From a virus, in the IMG/VR virus record IMGVR_UViG_3300010151_000039, positions 1 to 38,382 of that record: 38,382 nucleotides of DNA; one strand, written 5' to 3'. Below the pieces are notes generated by a model. The model did no database searches. It saw nothing but the letters and a program-made list of their open reading frames with translations, and was not told the origin of the DNA. The translations under genes were made by a program, and so were the position numbers. Shown here in pieces: positions 12,001 through 17,409 of the stretch. The stretch's first letter is position 1, and each line of letters starts with the position of its first letter.

Positions 12001-12430
12001 AGGTGGACTATTTAAAGTCAAGGAATCCCAAACGGGCAGGTATGGGGTAATAGTTAAAACAGGTTCGGGAGACGAGTTGGTGGAAGACCCCACGGAAATT
12101 ACAGACAATAATAAAGGGGTGGTCCCTAATTTATGGAAGAATGTCTTAAAAGGGCATAATAATTTTTCCAATAAGAGATGTCCATGTTTTAGAGTGGAGA
12201 GAGAATTGGAGGGTAGATTGGGGGTAAACCTAAGAAAAAAATTAGCGATAGTGGTAAATGAGTTAAATAGTATTGCACAATTTAACCCATTTAACAGTGA
12301 TGAAACATCACAAGAAAAAATGATAGACATTATAGGTTTAGGTAAAAGAGGAAGTGGTGGTGCTTATGTTCCTAGTCCGTGGGAGACCAACTCGGGACAA
12401 TTTGGTGGAAACGATTTAGCTATGAACTAA
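6014..12430 (+). CDS. Giant baseplate hub fused to C-terminal T7-lysozyme-like N-acetylmuramoyl-L-alanine amidase, 2138 aa
   Basis: The C-terminus is a zinc amidase that should cut the amide bond between muramic acid and L-Ala. Residues match the T7 lysozyme active site: H1890 (IIIHVTAG), Y1919 (GYHYLI), H2048 (KGHNNF), K2054 and C2056 (NKRCPCF). The spacings H-Y 29, H-C 8 and K-C 2 equal those of T7 H17/Y46 and H122/K128/C130. Just before it, at about 1760-1822, a gp27/VgrG-like hub segment ends in GPYLILDVEHNIQPNTMTTT. Near the N-terminus (about 148-220) is a conserved beta-rich block with FTDVRGQTLFEQ and YPLFKLKLKGYYGKAVEYQL. The 1400 residues between are unassigned. The protein is best seen as the tail-tip hub with built-in tail lysin, doing the job of T4 gp27 plus gp5. 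The amidase call is firm, the hub call moderate. Confidence 0.85.
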   Translation: MANEISNGDNVLVEFSENNILLVDPSRVFEGGKVKDRLVDSENLIIYASLKARVVPRSKLIAGAGVDNPTPEAFVDVFEGDINFLKPEGKSYYTSDWTDTQTGKGFATAGGALNQRVQNTVTDPRTGQVRVSEEISNRLDSEGFGINNISVTLNRAFTPIVNITFTDVRGQTLFEQGPNSPYAAFFQLPYPLFKLKLKGYYGKAVEYQLMLEKFNASFDASTGNYNVTCNFKGRVTALLADINLQEMRVAPYMFSRSYEVDNGEDEKTSFFTSRGRQTLSQVYEAYKAKGLIDNRLPDLTIDDLIDRIKELETDIEKKLKSYNLNALDDIEKYDKYSTGYRNKILASGGWRATYIDTDINSITGPQVDVKTDKVYYMFKKVYRDNPVKQKDAFENLKKRIKEGNEGLLGNKTFGTGGEQAIPVDIRYEDLLAAPPTGFEDSTNSWFTFEIFEEKIGKIITVFNTKRTEIEKTLTAAVNTVVVESLGFNPTVRNIFAIFISHADTFLRLMDETHNQAFAVREDPNRLNSINGTGSPSSTDEVVMVYPWPHYYLEETDENGPQYVSTYPGSTNVLGQTKAYDATLWPEVNFVEEFFKAQVIGNVDSKPEFALNTVGGNWVPITSFELGEEQVYINKSIVPFNYEIWDRSIVFSCFSGLSTRLKENVAKNTFYELAKVEAANIKEYLTGLLDLNELLKNQTFNYNTFLTYLKEISPLNNYQLLIRDQFNTPYIRLKSNSGRFTLTPFNTFKSLTYQLNNGEIESSLSTLDNVLSSGNVRDNNILETFPFSHFVSNDPNTSWTVNNLAAGPQISSYESLNSIQQSLAYQQDQKVFASIIPDNTTSSVLEDIQFYTDADWASKTAITDLATKIDTRFINNQNTRNSWEVFYEKVQLQTDSSYVCNQNLVTTEGDLDYGDNYEGEIFSKQITSLLNTPYFINSMVEGVDNEINNIDSPYKSAAYLFLHSLPLPTLREKTLLSNQSTYNLYGDYIAKTLNQVSATHPLPSAWILKYGAIWHRYKEFINNNTDFLTSVWTDFDANTYFNNGSGLVYTYDLNVGPNNNLMSFGGQWSPTPTMDQLNLGFYPELNNYIYYFVTGELLYDGFNISGFPITDNQVNQLITQEALYLKNAEELTITSLTTDPIQTRANFWFNYYDLTMESYLSGYTTEQYLLFPCEGGMKKSQVEFEVSSPYSLTNNPNVTNGAARLVWSLSNYGYFEHHQNTFPQPDQYLKKIMVDQEEQLSFNITNNEEYASIEELFDIFSPEILDTFEGYFLNFSETFNVDPPIAYEKEDIMSLNFQQIVREFLKIDQNKVNDSQSNTQLSYNLGQTQLNKINSTLREFLTHQKAFNFYNPKDINLEVFRSLTPSSGATPTVSFGRYTGNLPPDISLIDSTTLYLDEWKELRKQVGFYTNSLSSAYTLNLIYNDSGNYVTEFFRELNIEFNVPNIKLLRKIIRMYVTVRIDAGATENIDNVEFLQRIKTEVVESWEFSQFDFLNQLFIQLKTVLPQTAETQIEEFTDNSTYNSDENKLEQYQVFKTLNDKWISGEEFSNKYLFEDFLFYDVANRDIGDKAIITTDAIKSFGHINNTNKSLLTIIGSLLQGNFFNFMGMPSYINFYGMTSNGDTPIPKLSTQDEADALFGTHLEVDTLDSGPKFLCQYVGPPSTQLGGELTKKSKYENDSFMLGRTVQNPLLSTDYDPQKNNKVVAFAVDFGIQSQGVFKGISLDQSEFKNTSESFVVTEAMAQSANDKSIMTQGLSLFNIYKSRSYTCKIEAMGNVCIQPTMYFELRHVPMFSGPYLILDVEHNIQPNTMTTTFTGVRVPFHKMPEISQLVAKVNQTFLNKVRKKVKQEKEIARKGGFEAESDTELESVKKGNTNFIGRDDDKVDYIIIHVTAGVDYGADPISNINQQHLNRGFAGIGYHYLISRGTGGSKPDGTLYGARPYGKVGAHVLGHNERSISVSMIANCDKMGTYTSVGDYATDKQKDTLEWTLLYLLFKGGLFKVKESQTGRYGVIVKTGSGDELVEDPTEITDNNKGVVPNLWKNVLKGHNNFSNKRCPCFRVERELEGRLGVNLRKKLAIVVNELNSIAQFNPFNSDETSQEKMIDIIGLGKRGSGGAYVPSPWETNSGQFGGNDLAMN

Positions 12431-12454
12431 TTCAGTGGTTTACAATTATTGTAA

Positions 12455-12471
12455 TATTTATATATAAAATA
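12455..12471 (+). promoter_or_regulatory. Candidate late promoter element (TATTTATA + TATAAAATA)
   Basis: TATTTATA (12455-12462) abuts TATAAAATA (12463-12471), ending 8 bases before the ATG at 12480. It has the same two-part layout as the element at 366-383, with one extra A in the downstream half compared with the NATAAATA form. It lies in the only sizeable gap between the hub gene and the small genes that follow. Function inferred. Confidence 0.35.
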
Positions 12472-12479
12472 AGATTATT

Positions 12480-12686
12480 ATGAAAAACATAGAAAAAAAT
12501 TTAGACACATTTCTAGGCAACAAAACACAACCTAACAAAAATGTTAAGGTCGAAGAAGAAGGCTTTGAAGAAGTTTGTGATAAAGATACTGGGGAATGTA
12601 CAACCGTTAAGTCGAAAGACGGACTTATTGAAAGAGTCAATAAAAAAATAATCGTAGAAGACGGTAGAAGTCTTTTAATGGATTAA
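12480..12686 (+). CDS. Small acidic protein of unknown function, 68 aa
   Basis: The family is not recognised. The product is short, highly charged and soluble-looking, with no signal peptide or membrane segment. It contains two cysteines spaced C-x6-C (residues about 33 and 40, VCDKDTGECTT), which may be chance. The start ATG has an A-rich leader and a late-promoter-like element 8 bases upstream, and the gene is followed 12 bases later by another acidic protein gene, so the two are probably co-expressed. The codon usage looks like that of its neighbours and there is no overlapping reading frame with better support. A virion-assembly accessory is possible from position alone. Confidence 0.6.
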   Translation: MKNIEKNLDTFLGNKTQPNKNVKVEEEGFEEVCDKDTGECTTVKSKDGLIERVNKKIIVEDGRSLLMD

Positions 12687-12698
12687 AAAAATATTAAA

Positions 12699-13421
12699 AT
12701 GGGTCGTAGAAAAGAAATTGAAAATATTTTATCTGAAGAATTAAAAAGATTTAATCAGATAGGTGGGTATGTTGAAGGCCTACATGAACAATTTTTAGGT
12801 TTTAGTAACGTTAAAAGTGAATTGGGTGAGCAAGCAGAAGAGGGTGACGAAACTACAACTGATGATTCAGATGATTTAAATATTGAGTTGGAAGATACTA
12901 CGGATACTGGTGACGATACAAACACAGAAGAAAGTGGTGAGGATTTAAATATTGAGATGGACGACTTAGGTACAGAAGAAGATTTGGACTTAAATGAACC
13001 TAGTGGAAATTCAGAAGAGATTGACGTTACCGACATAGTAACCATTACTAAAGAAACTGGTGAAAAAACGGAAGAGTTGGAAGGCACTATAGGAAAACAA
13101 AAAGATAGTATTGATTCTCTAATCTCTAAATTAGATGACCTGGAAACCAAACTAAATGGTATGGATAAAGTAATGGCGTCCATAAATGACTTAGAAGGTA
13201 AGATAGAAGAGTACAGACCACAAACACCAGAAGAAAAACTAGAACTTCGTTACTTAGATAGTGGACCGTTTAACCAGTCACCTAAAAAATATTGGGAGGA
13301 TAAAAAAGGAGATTTGAAGAAACAAAAAGACAAACATGAGTACGTATTAACTTCGGATGAAGTGGAGAACGTAAACGACAATGATATCAAAAATAGTTGG
13401 GCCTACAGTCCAGAAGATTAA
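12699..13421 (+). CDS. Acidic coiled-coil protein of unknown function, 240 aa
   Basis: The product is strongly acidic between residues about 45 and 115 (long runs of D, E, T, G, S), then has a likely coiled coil at about 120-170 (heptad-like pattern around GKQKDSIDSLISKLDDLETK) and a charged C-terminal tail with KKYWEDKKGDLKKQKDKHEY. A short internal duplication places DLNIELED and DLNIEMDD 23 residues apart. The N-terminal helix (EIENILSEELKRFNQIGGY) is like leader helices seen in other phage proteins, but I cannot assign a family. An acidic, coiled-coil protein at the end of a tail operon could be a chaperone, scaffold or tail-assembly factor; this is inference. It is the last gene before a strong terminator. 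Confidence 0.7.
   Translation: MGRRKEIENILSEELKRFNQIGGYVEGLHEQFLGFSNVKSELGEQAEEGDETTTDDSDDLNIELEDTTDTGDDTNTEESGEDLNIEMDDLGTEEDLDLNEPSGNSEEIDVTDIVTITKETGEKTEELEGTIGKQKDSIDSLISKLDDLETKLNGMDKVMASINDLEGKIEEYRPQTPEEKLELRYLDSGPFNQSPKKYWEDKKGDLKKQKDKHEYVLTSDEVENVNDNDIKNSWAYSPED
12873..12956 (+). repeat. 15-base direct repeat within an acidic protein gene
   Basis: GATTTAAATATTGAG occurs at 12873-12887 and again at 12942-12956, exactly 69 bases (23 codons) apart and in the same reading frame. It encodes the repeated DLNIE motif. The identity at DNA level suggests a fairly recent internal duplication in the acidic region. Confidence 0.8.
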
Positions 13422-13446
13422 TAAAATTAACCACATAATATTGGAC

Positions 13447-13481
13447 AAAAAAAGGGGGAGGTCATTGACTTCCCCTTTTTT
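13447..13481 (+). terminator. Intrinsic terminator closing the tail block
   Basis: A 10-base-pair stem, GGGGGAGGTC (13454-13463) with GACTTCCCCT (13467-13476), includes two G-U pairs and a 3-base loop (ATT). It is followed by five more T residues and preceded by seven A residues that could extend the stem. It lies 25 bases after the stop of the acidic coiled-coil gene and about 50 bases before the gp32-like gene. The A-tract makes it potentially bidirectional. It is the clearest terminator in the window and marks the border between the tail and replication blocks. Confidence 0.9.
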
Positions 13482-13532
13482 GTGTATTATATTTTCACAT
13501 ATAAAACTTTTAATTAATTAAAAAAAAAACAA
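13482..13532 (+). promoter_or_regulatory. Leader of the replication block (probable promoter region)
   Basis: This AT-rich 51-base stretch between the terminator and the gp32-like ATG must contain the signal for the replication block if the terminator is efficient. It has TATATTTTCACATATAAAAC and ends in a run of ten A residues before CAAATG. It lacks the NATAAATA element found before structural genes, so a different promoter class is likely. I cannot assign exact boxes. Confidence 0.35.
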
Positions 13533-14414
13533 ATGGGCACTTTAGACGCAATTTTAAAACAATACGAACAAGGACAAGTTCAAAGTAACGGACCGAAAAA
13601 TAATATTAGTAGAGAAGACAGACTTAAAAAATACTTCGCTACTTATCTACCACAAGGAGAAAAAGAAGGTGAACGTAATATCAGAATTCTACCTACTAGT
13701 GATGGTAGTTCACCATTTAAGGAGGTGTTTTTCCATGAAATCCAAGTGGACGGTAAGTGGGTAAAATTGATGGACCCAGGAAAGAACGGTGACGGTTCAC
13801 CAACAGGTGATAGGAGTCCACTAAATGAAGTGGAAGAAGCACTTAAATTAACTGGTAACCAGAAAGACAAAGACATCGCTAGACAATACCGTTCTAAGAA
13901 ATTTTACATTGTTAAAGTGATTGACCGTGACGCAGAAGATGACGGCGTAAAATTTTGGAGATTTAAATGGAATTATAAAGGTGATGGTGTAATGGATAAG
14001 ATTATCCCTATCTTTCAAAAAAGAGGAGACATTACAGACGCTAAAGAAGGTAGAGACTTAACTTTAATGTTAAAATCAGTACCACTTCCTAGTGGAAAAG
14101 GCAATTATACGGTTGTATCTATGGTTATGGCTGAAGACCCATCCGTATTGGCGGGAGATGAAGCTACAACTAAAGAGTGGTTAGGAAATGTAGAAACATA
14201 CAAAGATGTTTACGCACAAAGACCTGTAGAATATTTAGAGGCTGTATCTAGAGGGGAAACACCAGTTTGGGATACGGACCTTAAGAAATATGTTTATGGT
14301 GATACTGAATCTAGCATTGATATGGGTGGAAACACACCTCAGTCACCTATTAACACTACTACTACAGTAGACCCACAAGCAAACGACTCAGAGTCTGACG
14401 ATTTACCATTCTAA
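13533..14414 (+). CDS. 32: gp32-like single-stranded DNA-binding protein
   Basis: The protein should coat single-stranded DNA during replication and recombination and recruit partners through its acidic tail. At 293 residues it is close to T4 gp32 (301). The N-terminal part carries the family-like pattern of a basic helix (REDRLKKYFATYL), the strand RNIRILPT, and FKEVFFHEIQ; later blocks include KFYIVKVIDRD and KFWRFKWNYKGDGVMDKI. H68 sits where the first zinc ligand of gp32 would be, but the protein has no cysteine at all, so the T4-type zinc finger is missing. After a low-complexity linker the last residues are ESDDLPF, closely like the DDIPF tip of bacterial SSB proteins. It is the first gene after the terminator, directly before the recombinase gene. 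Assignment is good; loss of zinc binding is read directly from composition. Confidence 0.8.
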   Translation: MGTLDAILKQYEQGQVQSNGPKNNISREDRLKKYFATYLPQGEKEGERNIRILPTSDGSSPFKEVFFHEIQVDGKWVKLMDPGKNGDGSPTGDRSPLNEVEEALKLTGNQKDKDIARQYRSKKFYIVKVIDRDAEDDGVKFWRFKWNYKGDGVMDKIIPIFQKRGDITDAKEGRDLTLMLKSVPLPSGKGNYTVVSMVMAEDPSVLAGDEATTKEWLGNVETYKDVYAQRPVEYLEAVSRGETPVWDTDLKKYVYGDTESSIDMGGNTPQSPINTTTTVDPQANDSESDDLPF

Positions 14415-14426
14415 TAGTAAAAACTA

Positions 14427-15422
14427 ATGGCAATTAAGAAAAAAAGTTTTAAAGACATTAAAAGTAAGTTTTCTAAGAAAGCTTCCTTCAAACCAGACAG
14501 GTTTTTTGATTTGGGGGATGCGTTCTTAGACGCAACTGGTCTACCAGGTCCAGCTATGGGACACATTAACATGTTTTTAGGGCATACCGATACTGGTAAA
14601 ACAACTGCTTTAGTTAAAACAGCGGTAGACGCTCAGAAAAAAGGGATTCTACCCGTGTTTATAATTACAGAACAAAAATGGGATTTTGACCACGCTAAAT
14701 TAATGGGTTTAGATTGTGAAATGGCTGAGAACGGAGAGTGGGACGGGTTTTTTCTATTCAATAATGAGTTTCAATACATAGAACAAATCACCGACTACGT
14801 CAATGAGTTATTAGATGCTCAAGAAAGTGGTGAATTGGAATATGATTTAGTGTTATTATGGGACTCAGTAGGTTCTGTCCCGTGTAAAATGACCTTTGAC
14901 GGTAAAGGTGGTAAACAACATAACGCGAGTGTATTATCAGATAAAATCGGTATGGGAATAAATCAAAGGATTACCGGTTCTAGAAATACGAATTCCACAC
15001 AATTAAATACACTGGTTACCGTGAACCAACCCTGGGTAGAATTACCGGACAATCCCTTTTCACAACCTAAAATCAAAGCTAAAGGGGGAGAATCACTATG
15101 GTTAAATTCAACCATAGTGTTTTTATTTGGTAATCAGAAGAACTCTGGAACCTCTAAGATAACAGCTACTAAAGATAAAAGAAAAGTTAAATTCGCGACA
15201 CGAACCAAAATATCAATTATGAAAAACCACGTTAACGGTTTGGGGTATGAGGACGGAAAAATACTAGTAAGCCCACACGGATTCCTTAAGGGTAAGGACG
15301 CTGGAGAAGAAAAAAAATCAATAGAAGGGTATAAGACTGAAAATTCTGAGTACTGGAAAGACATTATAGGTTCTGATGGAGATTATAACTTAGCAGTTGA
15401 AGAAACTGGTGAAATATTTTAA
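14427..15422 (+). CDS. uvsX: UvsX/RecA-like recombinase
   Basis: This 331-residue ATPase should form filaments on single-stranded DNA and drive strand exchange for recombination-dependent replication and repair. The Walker A motif is G52-HTDTGKTT-60 and the Walker B strand is D140-LVLLWDS-147. The QPWVELPDNPF and KAKGGESLWLNST segments fit the RecA loop 2/core region (compare the KxxGGxxxxF pattern). The C-terminus is acidic. The size is below T4 UvsX (391). It starts 12 bases after the gp32-like gene, so its single-strand DNA partner is co-expressed. A DnaB/RadA-like origin is less likely because the GG-region pattern is RecA-like. Confidence 0.85.
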   Translation: MAIKKKSFKDIKSKFSKKASFKPDRFFDLGDAFLDATGLPGPAMGHINMFLGHTDTGKTTALVKTAVDAQKKGILPVFIITEQKWDFDHAKLMGLDCEMAENGEWDGFFLFNNEFQYIEQITDYVNELLDAQESGELEYDLVLLWDSVGSVPCKMTFDGKGGKQHNASVLSDKIGMGINQRITGSRNTNSTQLNTLVTVNQPWVELPDNPFSQPKIKAKGGESLWLNSTIVFLFGNQKNSGTSKITATKDKRKVKFATRTKISIMKNHVNGLGYEDGKILVSPHGFLKGKDAGEEKKSIEGYKTENSEYWKDIIGSDGDYNLAVEETGEIF

Positions 15423-15433
15423 ATTAAAAAAAA

Positions 15434-15880
15434 ATGGAAGAAAATATGGTAAAAGTAGAAAAAGGTAACAAAATTAAAGTACATTATACTGGCACTTTAA
15501 ATGATGGTAATAAATTTGATAGTTCCCACGATAGAGGGCAGACTCTAGATTTTGAAGTCGGTACTGGTCAGATGATAAAAGGATTTGATGAAGGTGTAAT
15601 AGGTATGGAAGTAGGTGAGACTAAAGACTTACACCTAAAGCCAGAGGACGCTTATGGACTAAGAAAAGAAGAAGCTCAAACAGAAGTTCCTAAGAAGGCA
15701 CTTCCATCAGACTTTAACCCTAAAATTGGGGAAACAGTTCAGGGTCAAACAATCGATGGAAGGCCGATTTTAGCGAAGGTTAAAGAATTACAAGAAGATA
15801 AGGTAATTTTAGATTTGAACCACCCATTAGCAGGTGAAGAACTTAATTTTAATATTGAGTTAATAGAGATAGGAAAGTAG
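15434..15880 (+). CDS. FKBP-type peptidyl-prolyl cis-trans isomerase (SlyD-like)
   Basis: The enzyme speeds cis-trans isomerisation of prolyl bonds and, in the SlyD group, also acts as a folding chaperone. FKBP motifs are clear: KVHYTGTLNDGNKFDSS, then GTGQMIKGFDEGVIGMEVGE, then the conserved AYG. The segment after AYG (about residues 78-125) fits the insert-in-flap domain of SlyD-like FKBPs, and the C-terminus returns to the FKBP core (LNFNIELIEI). There is no metal-binding His-rich tail and no signal peptide, so it is cytoplasmic. It lies 11 bases after uvsX and 24 before the 5' nuclease gene. Such an enzyme is unusual in a phage and was probably taken from a host; its client protein is unknown. 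ATG at 15434 is used, with an A-run leader; the ATG four codons on is an alternative. Confidence 0.9.
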   Translation: MEENMVKVEKGNKIKVHYTGTLNDGNKFDSSHDRGQTLDFEVGTGQMIKGFDEGVIGMEVGETKDLHLKPEDAYGLRKEEAQTEVPKKALPSDFNPKIGETVQGQTIDGRPILAKVKELQEDKVILDLNHPLAGEELNFNIELIEIGK

Positions 15881-15904
15881 TGTTTAATTTGATAATAAAA
15901 CAAA

Positions 15905-16921
15905 ATGTTAAAGACATTAGTTGTCGATGGTAATAGTGTATTACAAACAGGATTTCACGGAGTAAAGGATTTTTACCACAATGATAAGCATTTTGGAGCT
16001 ATTTTCTATTTCCTTAACACTCTTAAGAAAAATTTAGAAAAAGAGCCCTACGATAAAGTAGTTGTCTTCTGGGACGGTAAAAAAAATTACAAATATCGTA
16101 GGGATTTATACCCACCATATAAAGTAAAAGATAAAAAAAGACTAGACAAAGACAAAGTTGACGACATGTTTCGTCAAAAAAACAGAATATCACAATACCT
16201 AGAAGAGTTTTTTGTCAGACAAGGAGGGTACGGTAGTTGTGAAGCGGACGATTGTATTTCATACTATTGTAAACATTCTCCCCAAGAGAGCAAGACAGTT
16301 CTGACAAATGATAAAGACCTATTACAGTTAGTAGACCAGATAACGACAGTCTATCTTACTCATACTGACACCCTAGTCACATATGAAGATAAAATTAAAA
16401 TAGGTAAACTCCCATTAATGATTCCTCCATGCAACATCCCAACCTTTAAAATTTTATTAGGTGATAGAAGTGACAATATCAAAGGAATTATGTACTTTGG
16501 TGAAAAGTCTTTAATTAAACATTTCCCAGAAATAGAAATAGGTAGGGTGTCTATAGAAGAAATATTAAATAAAACTAGGGGCATACTATCCACTGGAAAT
16601 AAAGATAGAGGATTAAAAAATTTATCGGAAGGTGTTTCGTCGGATGGAAGAAAGGGGGAAGATTTTTTTGAAGTTAATGAAAAAATAATAGATTTGACTA
16701 ATACATTTTTAACTGAAGAAGCAAAAACCGACATAATAGATTTAATAAATGAACCTTTGGACCCTGAAGGTAGAGAGAAAGAAAATGTAGTACAGATGAT
16801 GAAAGAAGATGGGTTATTTACTGTACTACCTAAAAAAGATGATAGTTGGACATCTTTTATCCACCCATTAATACAACTAAGAAATAAAGAAATTAACTAT
16901 TTTAAAATACAAAAAAACTAA
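15905..16921 (+). CDS. rnh: RNase H / FEN-type 5'-3' exonuclease
   Basis: The product should remove RNA primers and flaps on the lagging strand using two metal ions. Acidic residues of the FEN/T4 RNase H family are in place: D8 (VVDGNSVL), D57 (VVFWDGKKN), E113, D115 and D116 (CEADDCISYY), D136 and D138 (LTNDKDLLQLV), and D187 and D190 (LLGDRSDNIKGI, the helix-hairpin-helix entry). The arch region YKYRRDLYPPYK follows D57. The length of 338 is near T4 RNase H (305). A charged insertion at about 225-250 (RGLKNLSEGVSSDGRKGEDF) is not part of the core. It sits between the FKBP and an unknown gene before the helicase, as in T4, where rnh is near genes 59 and 32. Confidence 0.88.
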   Translation: MLKTLVVDGNSVLQTGFHGVKDFYHNDKHFGAIFYFLNTLKKNLEKEPYDKVVVFWDGKKNYKYRRDLYPPYKVKDKKRLDKDKVDDMFRQKNRISQYLEEFFVRQGGYGSCEADDCISYYCKHSPQESKTVLTNDKDLLQLVDQITTVYLTHTDTLVTYEDKIKIGKLPLMIPPCNIPTFKILLGDRSDNIKGIMYFGEKSLIKHFPEIEIGRVSIEEILNKTRGILSTGNKDRGLKNLSEGVSSDGRKGEDFFEVNEKIIDLTNTFLTEEAKTDIIDLINEPLDPEGREKENVVQMMKEDGLFTVLPKKDDSWTSFIHPLIQLRNKEINYFKIQKN

Positions 16922-16923
16922 AA

Positions 16924-17373
16924 ATGGAAGACAAAAAAATAACAAAGTTTGAGTTCCTGCTAACATTAGATGACCACATTATCTGCCAACGATTTTTTAA
17001 TGTGAAGGGATACCGACCCAAAAACCTAAAGTCGGTAGATTTATATGAAACCGTGGAATACATGAAAAACCAAGTATCTAGGTCATTAAAAATGAAATCT
17101 ATGGATTATTTATTATCCATTTATAACCCCTATACTTGTGCTGTTAACCTCTCAGAACAAGACCGTGAAAACGGAACCAAAGAAGAATTCAGTATCCATA
17201 TAAAATTGAACAATGAGATAGTAATGCATAGGGTTTTTCCAGCTTGGGTCTACCCTGGAAAGGTAAGGTATACGGTAGACATTAGACCCTTTATTTCATC
17301 ATTTTTAGGGGACTTAAGTGACGTGTTATCAACCGAAAATGTGGAAAGAAAATATTTAGAAACGACTCTTTAA
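16924..17373 (+). CDS. Unknown protein between 5' nuclease and helicase, 149 aa
   Basis: I do not recognise a family. The protein is a compact alpha/beta-looking domain with no membrane segment: FEFLLTLDDHIICQRFFNV near the start, a helical part at about 38-65 (KSVDLYETVEYMKNQVSRSL), and a beta-rich second half (FSIHIKLNNEIVMHRVFPAW, VRYTVDIRPFISSFL). It begins 2 bases after the nuclease gene stop and ends 36 bases before the helicase gene. In T4-like phages small helicase-loader or transcription-factor genes (59, 33) lie in this area, so a replication accessory is plausible, but no motif supports that directly. Confidence 0.7.
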   Translation: MEDKKITKFEFLLTLDDHIICQRFFNVKGYRPKNLKSVDLYETVEYMKNQVSRSLKMKSMDYLLSIYNPYTCAVNLSEQDRENGTKEEFSIHIKLNNEIVMHRVFPAWVYPGKVRYTVDIRPFISSFLGDLSDVLSTENVERKYLETTL

Positions 17374-17376
17374 TAG

Positions 17377-17384
17377 TATTTATT
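17377..17384 (+). promoter_or_regulatory. TATTTATT element before the helicase gene
   Basis: A single TATTTATT, like the upstream half of the two-part elements at structural genes, lies 25 bases before the helicase ATG. The downstream NATAAATA half is absent. Weak evidence; may be chance. Confidence 0.2.
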
Positions 17385-17409
17385 AATTACCCAAAAAGAT
17401 TTAAAATAG

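Noticed and set aside
12755-13183. 142-residue minus-strand frame rich in Ser and Val
   Set aside because: It is the mirror of the acidic low-complexity gene; Glu/Asp codons read in reverse give Ser/Val/Phe runs. No start context or motif supports it.
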